A stretch of DNA of 28,529 bases from Apostichopus parvimensis (taxonomy: Eukaryota; Echinodermata; Holothuroidea; Aspidochirotida; Stichopodidae), in assembly GCA_000934455.1 (NCBI GenBank), contig KN887271.1, positions 21,155 to 49,683 of the forward strand. Reading direction: 5' to 3'. The notes under the pieces were generated by a model, which made no database searches, was not told the origin of the DNA, and saw only the letters and a list, made by a program, of their open reading frames with translations. Below are positions 1 through 10,903 of this stretch, in pieces. A program made the translations under genes and the position numbers. Position 1 is the first letter of the stretch. Each line of letters opens with the position of its first letter.

Positions 1-145
1 TACAGAGAAAGAGAGAGATTCGTTATAATTGAACATTTTATAGTCTTCACTGTTTAATTACTTCATATATATATATATATATACAGAGAAAGAGAGAGAT
101 TCGTTATAATTGAACATTTTATAGTCTTCACTGTTTAATTACTTC
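1..145. repeat. 64-bp perfect direct duplication flanking an AT microsatellite
   Basis: Positions 1-64 and 82-145 are identical base for base. Each copy starts with tacagagaaagagagagatt and ends with gtttaattacttc. The 17 bases between them are a pure (AT)n run. The first copy touches the window edge, so further copies may lie to the left. Perfect identity suggests a recent tandem duplication or an assembly duplication. Confidence 0.95.
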
Positions 146-1129
146 CATGTAGTTGTTAAGTATACCACGGCTGGGAACACTCGCTCGACAAGTGGGATAT
201 TCAACTCTCCGTGGGCGCTTTTATCAATTCCTAATTTAAAATAAAAATGATGAAAAGGTAGAAAAAGAGGATCTTAATGAAGATACTACCGTCGCCTTTC
301 CAAGAAATAATATCTTCGTGTTTCGAAATTTATTAATATTATAGATTGATGGATTGATCCAGGGTGAACGATTCGGTTCGGTCGCTGTTTCACAATTTGA
401 TGTTATAATAATGATTCATTACCAAGAAAACCGGGAGGGAGAAAGTGAAAGTGGTTGATGATCGCAAAACCGCACGTATATGGAACGCGGAGAAAGAAAA
501 GAAGATGTTCAGGATCTGGTCAATGTGATATATACAGACTTAATTAAAGCTTTCAACCGATAAAAATTGAGCAATGCTGTGAAATAGATCTTTGTGTACT
601 ATAGTCTGAGTTACTAAATAGCTTGCTTGAATCAGAACAGGCAAGCCCAATAAATTCTTACCAATGATTTAGAGTTAAAGTGCCAAAGTTTAAAAACTAT
701 GGTTTAATGAAGAATCGGGAAAACCTTCTGAATATCCTTCTTGCAATTCTTCTGTATATGCGTAAGACGTTTTAGTTAAGGGAAAGCTGACGTTTGACAG
801 TTTTGTATAAGGACAAGCCCTTCTCACTCGAATTTACAATAGTTGACCCCTGATCATTGGTAAACTTGTCAAACCCACACAACCCATGTGCGCACAATCA
901 AACAGTCGCTCCCGGGGAACAACAGTGCACTCTACCTACTGGTTCCGTGCACGTCAGGGTAGTGCAGCCACAGACCAGCGCAAGCAACTTTATTTACAAA
1001 TGTTTCTTCAGTTTTTTTACCTCTCCTATAGGGTCCTTGATGGAGACTTGAGTGTCCCCCCTGATCCCTTTTTTCAGGTTCCCATTTACACATATGGATC
1101 AAGAGAGGTAGACATAACGTACCCAAAAT
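146..1129. other. Non-coding stretch, no recognised gene
   Basis: I see no convincing gene here. Positions 857-1051 are open on the plus strand with slightly raised GC, but the stretch has no recognisable domain and other frames are open across it too. Part of 860-1129 may be the 3' body of the minus-strand SINE that begins at about 1203. Confidence 0.5.
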
Positions 1130-1203
1130 GATCTGGCCAGGACTCAAACCTACAATCCTTAGATCGCAAGTCCGTTGCATTTTTCCATTTGACCACTGCA
1201 GCT
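1130..1203 (-). repeat. tRNA-derived SINE head (probable)
   Basis: Read on the minus strand, this segment has both internal RNA polymerase III promoter boxes of a tRNA. The A box is tggtcaaatgga (1195-1184), close to TRGYNNARNGG. The B box is ggtttgagtcc (1150-1140), close to GGTTCRANTCC. Their spacing of about 33 bases is normal for a tRNA. The acceptor and T stems pair poorly, so a working tRNA is unlikely and a tRNA-derived SINE is the better reading. The SINE body would continue toward lower coordinates; its 3' end is not defined. Confidence 0.5.
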
Positions 1204-1972
1204 ATAAGGTTCTAAACATATTTTAATGATTTTCAACTTGACATGTAACATATAACTATATTGGCCTATATAAAATAAGGTGAAGTGATACACACGGCAC
1301 ATGACGTCACGTCGCAGACCACTGCAACCTTCTGACCTAGGCCTACCACATCTTCTGTACTCCTGTTGTATATGTATACTTATCACTTACCAACACGGCG
1401 CTATACTTGCCCGAAAATGGACTGTGATCGATGCTGCATATATACTCTCGGTACCCAAGACAGACTCCGTGAGGGTTTATCGGATACAACCAACCAAAGT
1501 ACACGTTCATATGATAGATTCTGCTACTCTCACCTGACAGTACCTGGAGGTTCCGAGTTCCGACGCAATATATCGTTTGACATTTTTTGTAGTTATCGTA
1601 TCCCATAGCTATAGTCATGCTTTTTCTGATTAATTTTGATTTTTTTTTCATAGTTCGATAGGCGAGCATGGATGGGCTGTAAATTTCCAAGTTTGTAATT
1701 TCAGCTTATACCAACGAAACGCTCTAGAATTATTCCACGTTTTACCAACAAACGAGAAACACAATAACGTCCGAGTACCCATACGTAGGTTTTACATGGG
1801 GGTGGAATGGAGGGGGGAGGGGTGGAATGGAGGGGGAGAGGATAAGTCAGGCCAATATTCATGATCACTAAAATGCACCAAGCCAGTGTGGAAGTTATTG
1901 TTCACCACCACAACCAACACACCCCCCCCCCCGAACAGTCGATATGAAATGTTGGGCCTAATAATATCTATG
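1204..1972. other. Non-coding stretch with G-rich and C-rich tracts
   Basis: Several overlapping frames stay open around 1300-1690 on both strands, the longest about 115 codons on the minus strand. None shows a domain, a codon pattern or splice context that I can defend. Positions 1799-1840 hold a G-rich tract with a short duplicated ggtggaatggagggg motif, and 1921-1932 is a C homopolymer. Confidence 0.5.
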
Positions 1973-2009
1973 TTTAACCAGGGAGTTGTTATGGAACTCC
2001 CTGGTTTAA
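1973..2009. repeat. Hairpin, 15-base arms
   Basis: The left arm tttaaccagggagtt (1973-1987) and right arm aactccctggtttaa (1995-2009) are reverse complements apart from one offset near the base of the stem. The loop is 7 bases. It may be a terminal or internal part of a small foldback element, since palindromes at 19764-19846 have similar cores (gagttcc / ggaactc). Confidence 0.75.
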
Positions 2010-3308
2010 CAGAGTTCATCGGTTTGTTCGGCTCTCTCATAAGTCAAACAGTTTCGTGTACCACCCTTACATAATAATGGACTGCAATAGTGGATTTTTT
2101 TTTGCGGACATGCGTGTGTGTGTGAGAGAGGTTTATCTATTTATCTCCCGCCCCCCCTGACTCTACACTATTATTGACAAGTCGACTTTCAATTCCCCAA
2201 CATGTACGAGTCAAACACAACCGGTAACCAAAGGCGCTTGACGCACAGCCATATAAAGAGGGCGCTCATCAACAATTCTAAAATAAAATCTTAGCTCGGT
2301 TGCTACAGTTTACAAATTGCTGATATCAGATTGAATGAACTCTGACATACATATAACCTATGTCTAATTTTACGCCAAAGATATGGTTCACCATACAGCC
2401 TACAGGTGACGACTGTACCTAGAGTGTTGGCGGAAAAATAGGTGTAAAAGTATGATCAATGGTCTTTCTAGAAGATTTGGATGTAACCTCCATTCAGTTC
2501 TTAAAGAATTTATCCACAATCTGGATTTAATATGTCAGAGTAATTGCAAGTCGCGAACAATTTGATATGGCATTACAACTGTATTTTCACGGTTAGAATG
2601 TGGGTATTTAAAGGGATGGTAATTAAAGGGAGTGTATTTACAGGGAGGGGGAGGGGCGTGCGTGGTTTGTCGAAGGTTTATGGACACAATTAATGCAACT
2701 AACATTATTGGCTTACATGTCAGATTTTGTGAAGAGCAACTGCCCCAAGTAGCTAAGAAATATCTTGTTCCGTTTGTTTGAGAGAGTCTTGTTGTAAGAG
2801 GGAGCTGTCATTATGTAAATATGTGATGTCATATTGGCACTAGAATCTGAAACATATCACATTCTCTATGTTATTCTTATCATAGTTTTGAAGGTCTATG
2901 AACATATGTAGGTTAACAAGTCTGCGACGGCGCCGCAAATATACACTTCCTTATGCAGCTGTTGCAAAGTAACAGCATAATGTAAACGATATTTTACCCC
3001 GTCTACCGTCCATTTTAAAAACAACTCCCCCCCCCCCACCCCCTAGCTTAGTGGTGCGTGGCGGTATAACTTCATTGCCCTCACTACCGAACTAACAAAC
3101 TTCAATTTATGCATAGCTGGCTGCCTAAGGTAGGCCTACATGTCACTGACACTTGTGTCCGGTATGTGCTACACCCCACCCTTGTTTGACCACCACTCCC
3201 ACCCCTACCCCTCCGTTTTAGTCCTTAGTCCTAGAAATCACGATGAAATAATATGTAGTGTACAGTGCTGACTCATTCTCTTATAACACATAATTGAAGC
3301 TGAAGATG
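2010..3308. other. Non-coding intergenic stretch
   Basis: No coding region or RNA gene is recognised. The stretch has a few homopolymer tracts (for example Cs near 3027-3036) and a short G-rich patch near 2640-2660. It is upstream of the LysM gene and could hold regulatory DNA, but no specific site can be called. Confidence 0.5.
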
Positions 3309-3456
3309 GTTTGGAAAGGGGAAGGGGGTGGGGAGGGAGAGGGAGGGTTTGAGATGAGAAAAGATTGTTTGAGGAGGGGTGAGGAGGGGTTTGGATAGGA
3401 GAGGGAAAGGGAAGGGAAGGGTATCGGGAAGGGAACGGGAAAAGGTTTGGGAAAGG
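3309..3456. repeat. G/A-rich low-complexity tract upstream of the LysM gene
   Basis: The plus strand is almost only G and A, with many runs of three to five Gs, interrupted by a few T and C bases. Such sequence can form G-quadruplex or triplex structures. It lies roughly 500-600 bases before the start codon at 3929. The proline- and serine-rich open frame on the opposite strand (3238-3465) is a by-product of this composition. Confidence 0.85.
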
Positions 3457-3928
3457 ATGAGGCACAGAAGCCCCTACATCCGTAACCTAAAGCAATATTA
3501 TTTGAACAGAGAAATTGCGAGCCTTTTCTCGTCAAACTACTAGATCCACTGCTCTTTAGAAAAGTATACTGACTAAGAGGAATGGACAAGGGGAAGTGTG
3601 CAGTGTCAAACCGTTACTTCCTCGCCAAGTTATTGCCTCATCATTGTAGGCCTACTTGCATGTGTGCGTTACGTATTCGGTAGTGTTGTACAGCAGCTGA
3701 TGTGTGTTATTGTTTGTAACCGTCGGTGCATACGATAAACATAACGTTATAGAGCACAATAAAATTAGTCACGTAGCCTAACCATTAGCAAAAACTGTAA
3801 TACTCGAGTAGGCAGGTTTGATTCACTTCCTTCTGAAACTTTTTAAATTGCTCGGGTTTGGAGATAGTATCATGTAAATGCGCTCGCTGAAAGATAGAGA
3901 AGTTCTTAGGTGATCATTTGGGATCAAA
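3457..3928 (+). promoter_or_regulatory. Presumed promoter and 5' leader of the LysM gene
   Basis: This is the stretch just before the predicted start codon. It has more CpG than the surrounding DNA (around 3600-3740). No clear TATA box or initiator can be picked, so the transcription start is unknown, and an upstream non-coding exon is possible. The call rests on position only. Confidence 0.3.
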
Positions 3929-4102
3929 ATGACTTCTGTTAACAAGGGCGGAGAGACGACAAGGTTGGGCCTTGGAGGATCAGGAAAATCCTATGGGCGC
4001 AGCTATGGCAGCACCCAACGCTCTGTTAAAGAGACATTCATACCACACAATGTAACTTCCACCGATACCTTACAGGGGATTGCTCTCAAGTATGGAATAA
4101 CG
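3929..4102 (+). CDS. LYSMD1: LYSMD exon 1 (start codon, SYGST motif, first half of LysM)
   Basis: The ATG at 3929 has an A at -3 (caaaATGA) and is the first in-frame Met. The exon encodes 58 codons ending in KYGIT and stops at a phase-0 donor, acg|gtgagg. The intron cuts the LysM domain just after KYG-x-T; I recall human LYSMD2 being interrupted at an equivalent point, which would support orthology. Confidence 0.92.
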
Positions 4103-7100
4103 GTGAGGAGAGAAAGCTAACCATAGCCTTCAGAATAAAGTAACAACGATAGCGCTAACTCAATCTCTGATAGGCATAGCCTAACTTTTCGTGCAAGTAG
4201 GCTGTTTATAATTTGGTGAGGTTTTTAACCTAAGTTAGCTTAACGCTAGGCTATTAAGATTAGATTTATATTTCACAATTACTGTTTGGCATATGAATGT
4301 TTACTGTCTGTTCAAAGGTAGACTAGGAGTAGGACAGATAAACTAACTTACGCTTATGTAGGTTAAACTTGCAGTCTGGGCCTCTAGATTCCTAGATAAC
4401 TAATCATGCATAGGCCTAGCCTATGCCCTAACATAAGTTAGGCCTGATGCCACAGTACATAGGCTTTGCCTCAGTCAGTCCTACTGCAGAAAGATGGCAT
4501 TGAATCTGAGTTGCTGCTATCATATGTAGTCAGTTGAAGATAGGTGGGGGGGGGGGGTGGTCTTGGTGTATAGACTAGGCCTATATCATTTTTGAAAAAC
4601 TAAAGAGTACAAAAAGGGGGCGTTATTAGTTGTTACATAACTGTCTCTGTGTATGCACTTAGCATACCGTTTTAGAGGCCAGGCATAGAGTGCAGTTTTC
4701 AAAACATTCAGAAAGTTTTTTTTTAATTCAGGGTACAAACATTTAAAACAAAACCTCAAACTCAAAGCAGCATTGATCTAGGCTAACTCATTGTACATAG
4801 CTGTTCTAAATGGCTATGCACACATGTAATAGCAGTTCTTTGTCCCATTTTCAATCCACATTGTTTACATCAATAGGGACCATTGATAGTAACAAGTCCC
4901 CACCCTACCACAGTTCTCAATGAGCAGAACAAAATAAATACAAGAGAATATGTTAGGGTCTTTGCTAATATAAATACTTCAACACAGTAAGAACATAAAT
5001 TTAAATAAAAAGCAAAATATAAAACTTACGTAAGTAAACTTCAGGACACCTCCTTACACGCCAGTTACTGTAGACATGATAGCTCTAAAGTCTAAACTAG
5101 ATCCAACCAAATTTCAGTTACTTTGTCCTGACTACCTGGAAATAGACAATAGGTATATAAATGAGTATGGTGTGTGGAGAATGTATGGAGAATGTACCTA
5201 TGGATGGAGATGAAATGTTAAGAATTGTTACTCAAATGAGAGTGCGAGGATGTGATGAGGGGTAGCACTGGCAGGCCTAAATAGAATGAAAGGAATGTAT
5301 TGAGAGCAGTACTTACTGCAGTAGTAAGCTACTTGGATATGTAAAATGTGAACTGATGCATTCTCTGGTAAATATGATCAACTGTGAAGCTACTTTGAAA
5401 TGTCATACAGTTACAGTCTCAATGTAAGGGGACTGGCATTGAGATTGGATCAAGTTGTTTGGTTTTAGTGGCCATATTCTATGTTGGGTGACATTTTTTA
5501 ATAGTTACTATGTCCAATGTCTATGGCCAATAAGTAGAAAGACTTGTACGGTCTATTATACTCATCCATCCACAGGTAGTAGGGCAAGGTTTACCTTGCA
5601 ATGTTATTATTCAGAAGAGTATAAATATGGAAATGTTTACTCCAAGGAGGACTTATATTTCAAACCTGTGCAAGTCCCACATTTGCATTTTAACAAGAGC
5701 ATTACAGAACGTTTTTTTTTTTGTACTGCACACATCTCACCTTGCCAAGGCGATTAATTTATATTGAATATAATGTGGAGTGAAAACTCCTGCTCTGCAA
5801 CCTTCATACTTATATGTTATTTTCACATGCAGTCTCTATAGATTCATAGCACGCCACTTGCATAGTAATGGTGCTACCACTCTGGTTAAACTTTGATATG
5901 TAGAACCATCTAGGTCAATTATTAGTGATCTTTGTTTACTGAAAACTAGTCTGCTTCAATCTGTTATTTCATTCACTGACCTACTGATTAGCATTGTGCG
6001 TGCTGCCTTGTGTATAGATCTTGCTTGTTTGCATTTCCAGTTCTGTTTATCTGGGCACAAGGTCAAAAGGCAGTGCTTAGATCAATATTGTGCTTAACTG
6101 GTTGGAATGTGATAAGATCTTGTTTTAAAATGTCCCATACAATAATATCCAGTCGTAGGTGGGGACACAATGTTACATTGAATCTTGAATTTAGGACAAA
6201 CAGAGTAAGTTGATTCTCGTAGAGTTTGATTAACCATAAAAAAAATATTACTTTTATTAATGTAATAATAAGGTATTCTTCTTTAAACCACTTCCCACAA
6301 GAAGTAGGCTAATTCTTCTTATTTAAAAATTCCGTGATTGGAATAACTAAAAGCATTCCATATTAAATAGCACCTTTTCTTCTTTCTTCACCGCACCAAG
6401 ACAATCCCCCTCCCCCTTCCCAACAAATAAAACCAACTATACTTATGTGGCAGGCATAATTTGTGCAATCTTCCTGCAGTCGTTAAAAGACAAATCTACT
6501 GTCAAAAATAATCTTCAATAGGTATATGAGTAATATGACAGATCTGCAGCATATCTAAGTCCGTAATTTTGTATAAAATGGAGGATTATTTTCGCTGCAG
6601 AAAAAGTAACAGCTCTTCTACAGTAGCACTCAAGTATTGTGAGTTACAAATATGCCATTTTAGCACAACAACTCCCTGACATTGTTAGAGGTACTACTGT
6701 TCTCCAAAGAGGTGGGATTTTGCAATATTTACCACTTAAGCACAACCGGCACCCTATATAAGGACTCAAACAGAGTTTAATCCATATCTCTCTTGTTTTT
6801 GCATGCCAAACACTCCTACTGTATGCAACTAAGTCTGTTACTTACAACTTTGCCTTCTCCAGGTGCAAGCCTTAAAACGAGTCAACAAGCTATACACCAA
6901 TGACAGTATCTTCCTACGTTCAGTCCTGTACATTCCTGTCGGTGAGCAGCCTCTCCCTGCCAGTGTCTTAGAGAACACAGTCTCATCGGCTCACGGAAGC
7001 CCGTTGAATAGGCCTTCACCTAAAACGGTCAACGGAGAAAATGACAAGGAAGAAGAAGAAAGGTGAGTTGTGAAAACGCTAGAACCAAAGTGGGTATCGT

Positions 7101-8346
7101 GACTCAAACTTTACTATGGTATTTCGAAAACAACCTCTACACATCCAAATGTCATCAAACTTCAGCTCTCTATGTAAATGTAGTAGTTTCTATGTGATTT
7201 TATTGTGATAATTTTTTTTTCTCGCAGGAATGAAGAACCAGAGGACAAGAAAGAGAGCAATCCTCTTGATTTTTTGAATAAGATTGACAAGCAGATTAAG
7301 CTTAGGAGGGATGAATTGAAGAAAGTTGAAATGGAAAGCAGGTAGGCCTCGCTGAATTATGTACAGATCAATTGTAACTCAGATCACTATCATGAACTCG
7401 TGTTATTGTAATCTGAGGAATTCCCAGACCGTGCAGATGTGAATATTTCTTTTCGCTATGTAAATAAGTTGTTCAGTACTAGAGTATCCTGTTGGACCCT
7501 TTGAGATGAAATCAATCTTTTTTTGCAACCACTGGAGATCCCTCAGTGGACCTTAGAAGAGATCTATAAATAATAGTCACACCAGAATGTGACAAATTAC
7601 ATCCAAGTCTATACAATATTAGAAATATGAAAGTTTTTTCATTAATATTTACATGTTGTAAAGCTAAATGAAATATGGTCAAATGGCCTGTGGGTTTACT
7701 CTCAACAAAAAGAATATGAATGGATGTTAGAATTCATAGTTTGTAAAATACATCATAGAGAAAGCAATAATTAATCTTTGTGCATCAGTTGTAATTGTCA
7801 AATCGGCCATGCTTCCATGTTTGTTTCTCTCGTACAATGTTACGCGTACAGTTTGAAGTTAGGCCGATTCTTTGTGGAATGTGATAAGTATCATTTGTCA
7901 TGACATGTGGTTGTCAACTTGACCATGTGCTCATGTTCTCTTAATCTCAAAAGAAAATTACATATAAGTTTAAATGTTGGCATAAACTCTTGTTCATAAC
8001 AACTATCTTTGTTGATGACCTATGACAATGAAGTCCACAATTGGTCTTTCCTTATTGGTCAGAAATTTTACGTAACAACCTTGTTTCAATTCTATTTGTC
8101 AGATTAAGTGAAGTAGAAGATGACATGTCAAAGTTTTCAAGTCCCCAAATGTCTCACAAGGATACGAGACCCAGCCACATCTCGCCTACACTTGGGCAGA
8201 AGGAGAGCTACCAGTTGGGGTCAGAGGTCGACGTGCACCCCTCCCCAGAGGTGAACAGGTACAAGGAGCCCAGGGAAGGGTCAACATCACCTATTCTAGG
8301 AGGTAGGAAAAGACCAATAATTACTGAACGTAGTTGGCCCGTTTGA
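3929..8346 (+). CDS. LYSMD1: LysM and putative peptidoglycan-binding domain protein, LYSMD1/2 family (four coding exons)
   Basis: The spliced product, joined from 3929-4102, 6863-7062, 7228-7341 and 8103-8346, is 243 residues, close to the vertebrate LYSMD1 and LYSMD2 lengths (about 215-230). Residues 25-29 are the SYGST motif. Residues 39-84 form one LysM domain with DTLQGIALKYG and LYTNDSIFL, the best family signatures. Residues 85-135 are a low-complexity acidic linker. Residues 139-149 (DFLNKIDKQIK) and SSPQM near 175-179 match conserved C-terminal blocks; the latter favours LYSMD1, while the LysM core looks equally like LYSMD2, so an undivided invertebrate ancestor-type gene is likely. 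There is no signal peptide or membrane segment, so an intracellular protein is expected. LysM domains bind N-acetylglucosamine polymers; the role of this animal branch is poorly known. The vertebrate acidic tail (EDEIF-like) is not seen, so the C-terminus is unsure. Confidence 0.9.
4103..6862 (+). other. Intron 1 of the LysM gene (2760 bp)
   Basis: The intron opens with gtgagg and closes with a pyrimidine-rich ttgccttctccag. It contains many 'taggcct' motifs, a G homopolymer near 4544-4557 and T runs. A 100-codon open stretch at 5455-5757 has no Met at its start, no domain and no convincing splice context, and I do not call it an exon. Confidence 0.85.
6863..7062 (+). CDS. LYSMD1: LYSMD exon 2 (second half of LysM and linker)
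   Basis: After a strong acceptor (ccttctccag) the phase-0 exon reads VQALKRVNKLYTNDSIFLRS, which completes the LysM fold and ends it at YIPV. The remainder is a Ser/Pro-rich then Glu-rich linker ending in EEEE. The donor is aag|gtgagt, a textbook match, leaving two bases of an Arg codon. Confidence 0.95.
7228..7341 (+). CDS. LYSMD1: LYSMD exon 3 (conserved DFL-x-K-ID-x-QI helix)
   Basis: The acceptor is a T-run followed by ctcgcag. The first base completes the split Arg codon. The exon encodes a charged, probably helical segment containing NPLDFLNKIDKQIKLRRDEL, which corresponds to the DFLxxLDxQI block of vertebrate LYSMD1 and LYSMD2. The donor is gcag|gtaggc, again splitting an Arg codon after its second base. 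Intron 2 before it is only 165 bases. Confidence 0.93.
8103..8346 (+). CDS. LYSMD1: LYSMD exon 4, 3' end uncertain
   Basis: The acceptor is ttctatttgtcag, and the first base completes an Arg codon. The frame gives LSEVEDDMSKFSSPQMSHKD and then a polar Ser/Pro-rich stretch. SSPQM resembles the SSPRM of LYSMD1. The frame stays open to TGA at 8344-8346. However, ggag|gtagga at 8299-8308 is a good donor, and use of it would end the exon at 8302 in phase 1, replacing the last 14 read-through residues with an unknown terminal exon. An AATAAA at 9198-9203 could serve the unspliced form. Neither option is proven. Confidence 0.8.
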
Positions 8347-8462
8347 TGTCATCATCCATCTCCTTGTTTCTGTCTCTATTCTTGTCCTTCACTTGTTCCC
8401 ATTCCTTGGAGTCATCAGGACGTTTGAAAATGTATCGTGAGGTCATTTCATTGTAAGAGGAG
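8321..8462 (-). other. Possible minus-strand terminal exon, unidentified
   Basis: On the minus strand, after a moderately pyrimidine-rich acceptor (tccactgcatgcag, 8476-8463), an open frame of about 46 residues runs to TAA at 8321-8323. It includes RYIFKRPDDSKEWEQVKDK and EMDDDIKRANYVQ. The composition is strongly charged, with natural-looking codons, unlike the AT-rich noise around it. I do not recognise the family. The frame overlaps the read-through tail of LYSMD exon 4 on the other strand by about 25 bases, as in a convergent gene pair. It could also be an exon fragment carried by a repeat, because the frame continues into the tandem duplication next to it. Confidence 0.3.
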
Positions 8463-8482
8463 CTGCATGCAGTGGAGGCAAG

Positions 8483-8745
8483 GCTGGTAAATGGAACACA
8501 CGATGTTCCAATGAGGCTCCATGCTTTCAGTAGGTTGCCTAGACAACAGTGCTGGTAGCTGAAATTCACATTTGAAATTATCAATGCACCAGTTATAGAT
8601 GGTCCCACATTGCTGGTTAATGGAACACACAATGTTCCAATGAGGCTCCATGGGGCTTTCAGTTGGTTGCCTAGACAACAGTGCTGGTAGCTGAAATTCA
8701 CATTTGAAATTATCAATGCACCGGTTATAGGTGGACCCAACATTG
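8483..8745. repeat. Tandem duplication, two copies of about 130 bp
   Basis: Copy 1 (8483-8611) and copy 2 (8612-8745) are about 90% identical by eye. Both contain tggaacacac-atgttcca, ggttgcctagacaacagtgc and gaaattcacatttgaaatta. Copy 2 has a few extra bases (catggggctttc against catgctttc). The duplication keeps a minus-strand frame open through both copies, which explains a repetitive 140-codon frame there that need not be a gene. Confidence 0.92.
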
Positions 8746-10903
8746 TTGGGTGTTACACGCAATTTGTTTCTCCTTTAATAGCTAAACTACTCTGTGTAAT
8801 GGTTTTGCGATATTTGACTGAAAGTGTCAAGAACAAAGTGTACGTTTGGTTCTGCTTCAAATGCTTCAAACTCCTTTGTAGCTGTTGTCATTCATCTGAA
8901 AAATAAGTAGAATTGAAGTCACATCAAGACCAGACTGGTCTTGCGGTCAGCGGAAACCCAAACTGCCATACATTTGTTGCATAACAGTAGTACTAAACAT
9001 GATGTTGGCTCCTCTCTAAAATGCTGCCGCTAACTAGCAAACTTGTGGGTGGGTGAAATAGACTTTTTCTCTAACCAATTTTCTTGTGATGAAATAACGT
9101 TTTTACTTTCTCCATGTTAATTGCTGCAATCTATCGGTTAGTTCATTTGCTATTATTAAAAAAAAAAAAAAATTAATTTTTTTTATTCCAATTATTAAAT
9201 AAAAGCCAATTTCTGAAATAGGATAAAATGGATAATCCTACCATATATATAAAAGTTTAGCATCAACAAAAAGTTATATGATATTAAGAGACTTGTTTTT
9301 GGCTGGGTAATCCTTACTAGTAGCATTCTTGCCAATCCATTTTGCCAAATTGTTGACATGAAAGTATTGAGACAATTACCATAGAAGTTTACATTTCCAC
9401 CATTGCATTATAAACGTAAAAAAACATGTTAACATCTGAGGGATTATATTTTTTAAATACTTTTAAAATCAGAGCAACCTTATAATTGTCTATTTATCAA
9501 ATGGCTGAATATCATGTAGCATCTAAGAACCTTGTGCACTGTTTTTTCACTGTTACAATTCTGAGTTCTTTGTAAAAATTCCTGTAAAAAGAGCGCTGCT
9601 TTAAAAATCAGTTTAAAACTCAGTTTAAGAACAGTGGTATTTTGAATTGTGACATGTAGTTGAAGCCATTTAAGTTGTCGGAGGTGTAACTTTTGGTTCA
9701 GAGTAAATGGTTGGTTGGGTGGGTCTTCAGCCGGAGTTAAAGAGGGGGGTTAGAAGTTATTCAAGGAGGAACCATCTGACTTGTCACTCTCATAATATTC
9801 ATTGAATGCCAGAGGTTTTGGAGTAGATAACTTACCACCTATAGATACATGCTTAAGTGTTGCATGACGTGTTGAATATCTGTAGTCGTGCTTCATTCCT
9901 ACTGTACTTCCCTTTCTTCTTCATATCCTTGCATTCAATATTGTACCCGCAGTGTGAACACCGCCCTCATCGATATATATTCCTTCCCTACTGTATGTGT
10001 CTTCCATCATATCTATAAAGTTGTCTTCATTCACATTATAAGCGTTCCTTCGTAGAGTTCATTCTGTGTAAAATTTAGAACTCATCCAGTGTTTTCAGCT
10101 TGCTCACATAAGTAGCCTTGCATGGAAACAACTTGTTTGCAGTTGTTCTATATGTGGAACCATGTTATAACTATGGTATTTATGATAGACTAGATATGTG
10201 AACTAACCATTTGTTCCTTTAATGGTTGGATTACAAAATCTAGAAAATTCTAGTTCCCTGTCACATTTTCTTTCATTCATCTCTCCCTTTAACCTCCCAT
10301 TCCTATTGACTGCACCCATTTCAAATTGTTTATCCTGACCCTGCTTCTTAACCACTAGGGTACCTCTGTAGGTATGTATACTAAACATGACCCCTGTCCT
10401 TGCCATTTTGAAATTTAGATGTGGTTCCTCAGTTTAACCATGAAGGTTGTACATGACCTTGAATTATGCCGATTTGCTACCCCTTCCCCCAAGAGAAAAA
10501 TCCTTGTATCGTCTCTTATTTGAAAACTATTTATCAGGCAGTTTTGTTGAGTACATCTGACCTTATTATCTCTTGTTGTCTATTTGACAGTACTATTTAT
10601 GGTATGTACATCATATCTTCCAAATTTATTTTTTGCTAAAGAAAAAAGGCAATTTAATTTTTAATTTTAATAGTTTTCAAGGAAGTTACTTGAAGAAATA
10701 ATATAATATGAAATGAAACTTTATACTTAATCAACAGTTTTTACTACATTTTCAAAAAACAAGTTCAGAAAAGTTTCAAATGGATATATTTCAGTTATAT
10801 TTAAGTTTACTAAATCTGTGGCAATAACATCGCTGCAAACACATTTCTCTAATGTCTTACTTTTATACAATATATCCATGTAGATTGATGTGAAAAGAAA
10901 TAA
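8746..10903. other. Non-coding stretch, possible 3' UTR then intergenic DNA
   Basis: If LYSMD exon 4 is terminal, the first several hundred bases are 3' UTR, with an A15 run at 9158-9172 and AATAAA at 9198-9203. A perfect inverted repeat, caagaccag-a-ctggtcttg, sits at 8925-8943. A good acceptor (tttctcctttaatag, ending 8781) is followed by 42 open codons in the phase that the 8303 donor would need, but the Cys-rich hydrophobic product does not resemble an LYSMD tail. I see no other gene. Confidence 0.5.

Noticed and set aside
3238..3589. Pro/Ser-rich minus-strand frames
   Set aside because: They are translations of the G/A-rich low-complexity tract.
5455..5757. 100-codon open stretch inside intron 1
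   Set aside because: It starts without ATG, has no convincing exon boundaries and does not fit between exon 1 and exon 2, which already join in frame through the LysM domain.
8782..8907. Good acceptor at 8781 with an open frame in the phase needed by the 8303 donor
   Set aside because: The product is Cys-rich and hydrophobic (for example VWFCFKCFKLLCSCC) and unlike any LYSMD tail known to me.
9910..10060. Minus-strand 44-residue frame with protein-like text (NEDNFIDMMEDTYS)
   Set aside because: A stop lies just inside the only good acceptor in front of it, and no donor is convincing; the plus strand has an equally good acceptor here.
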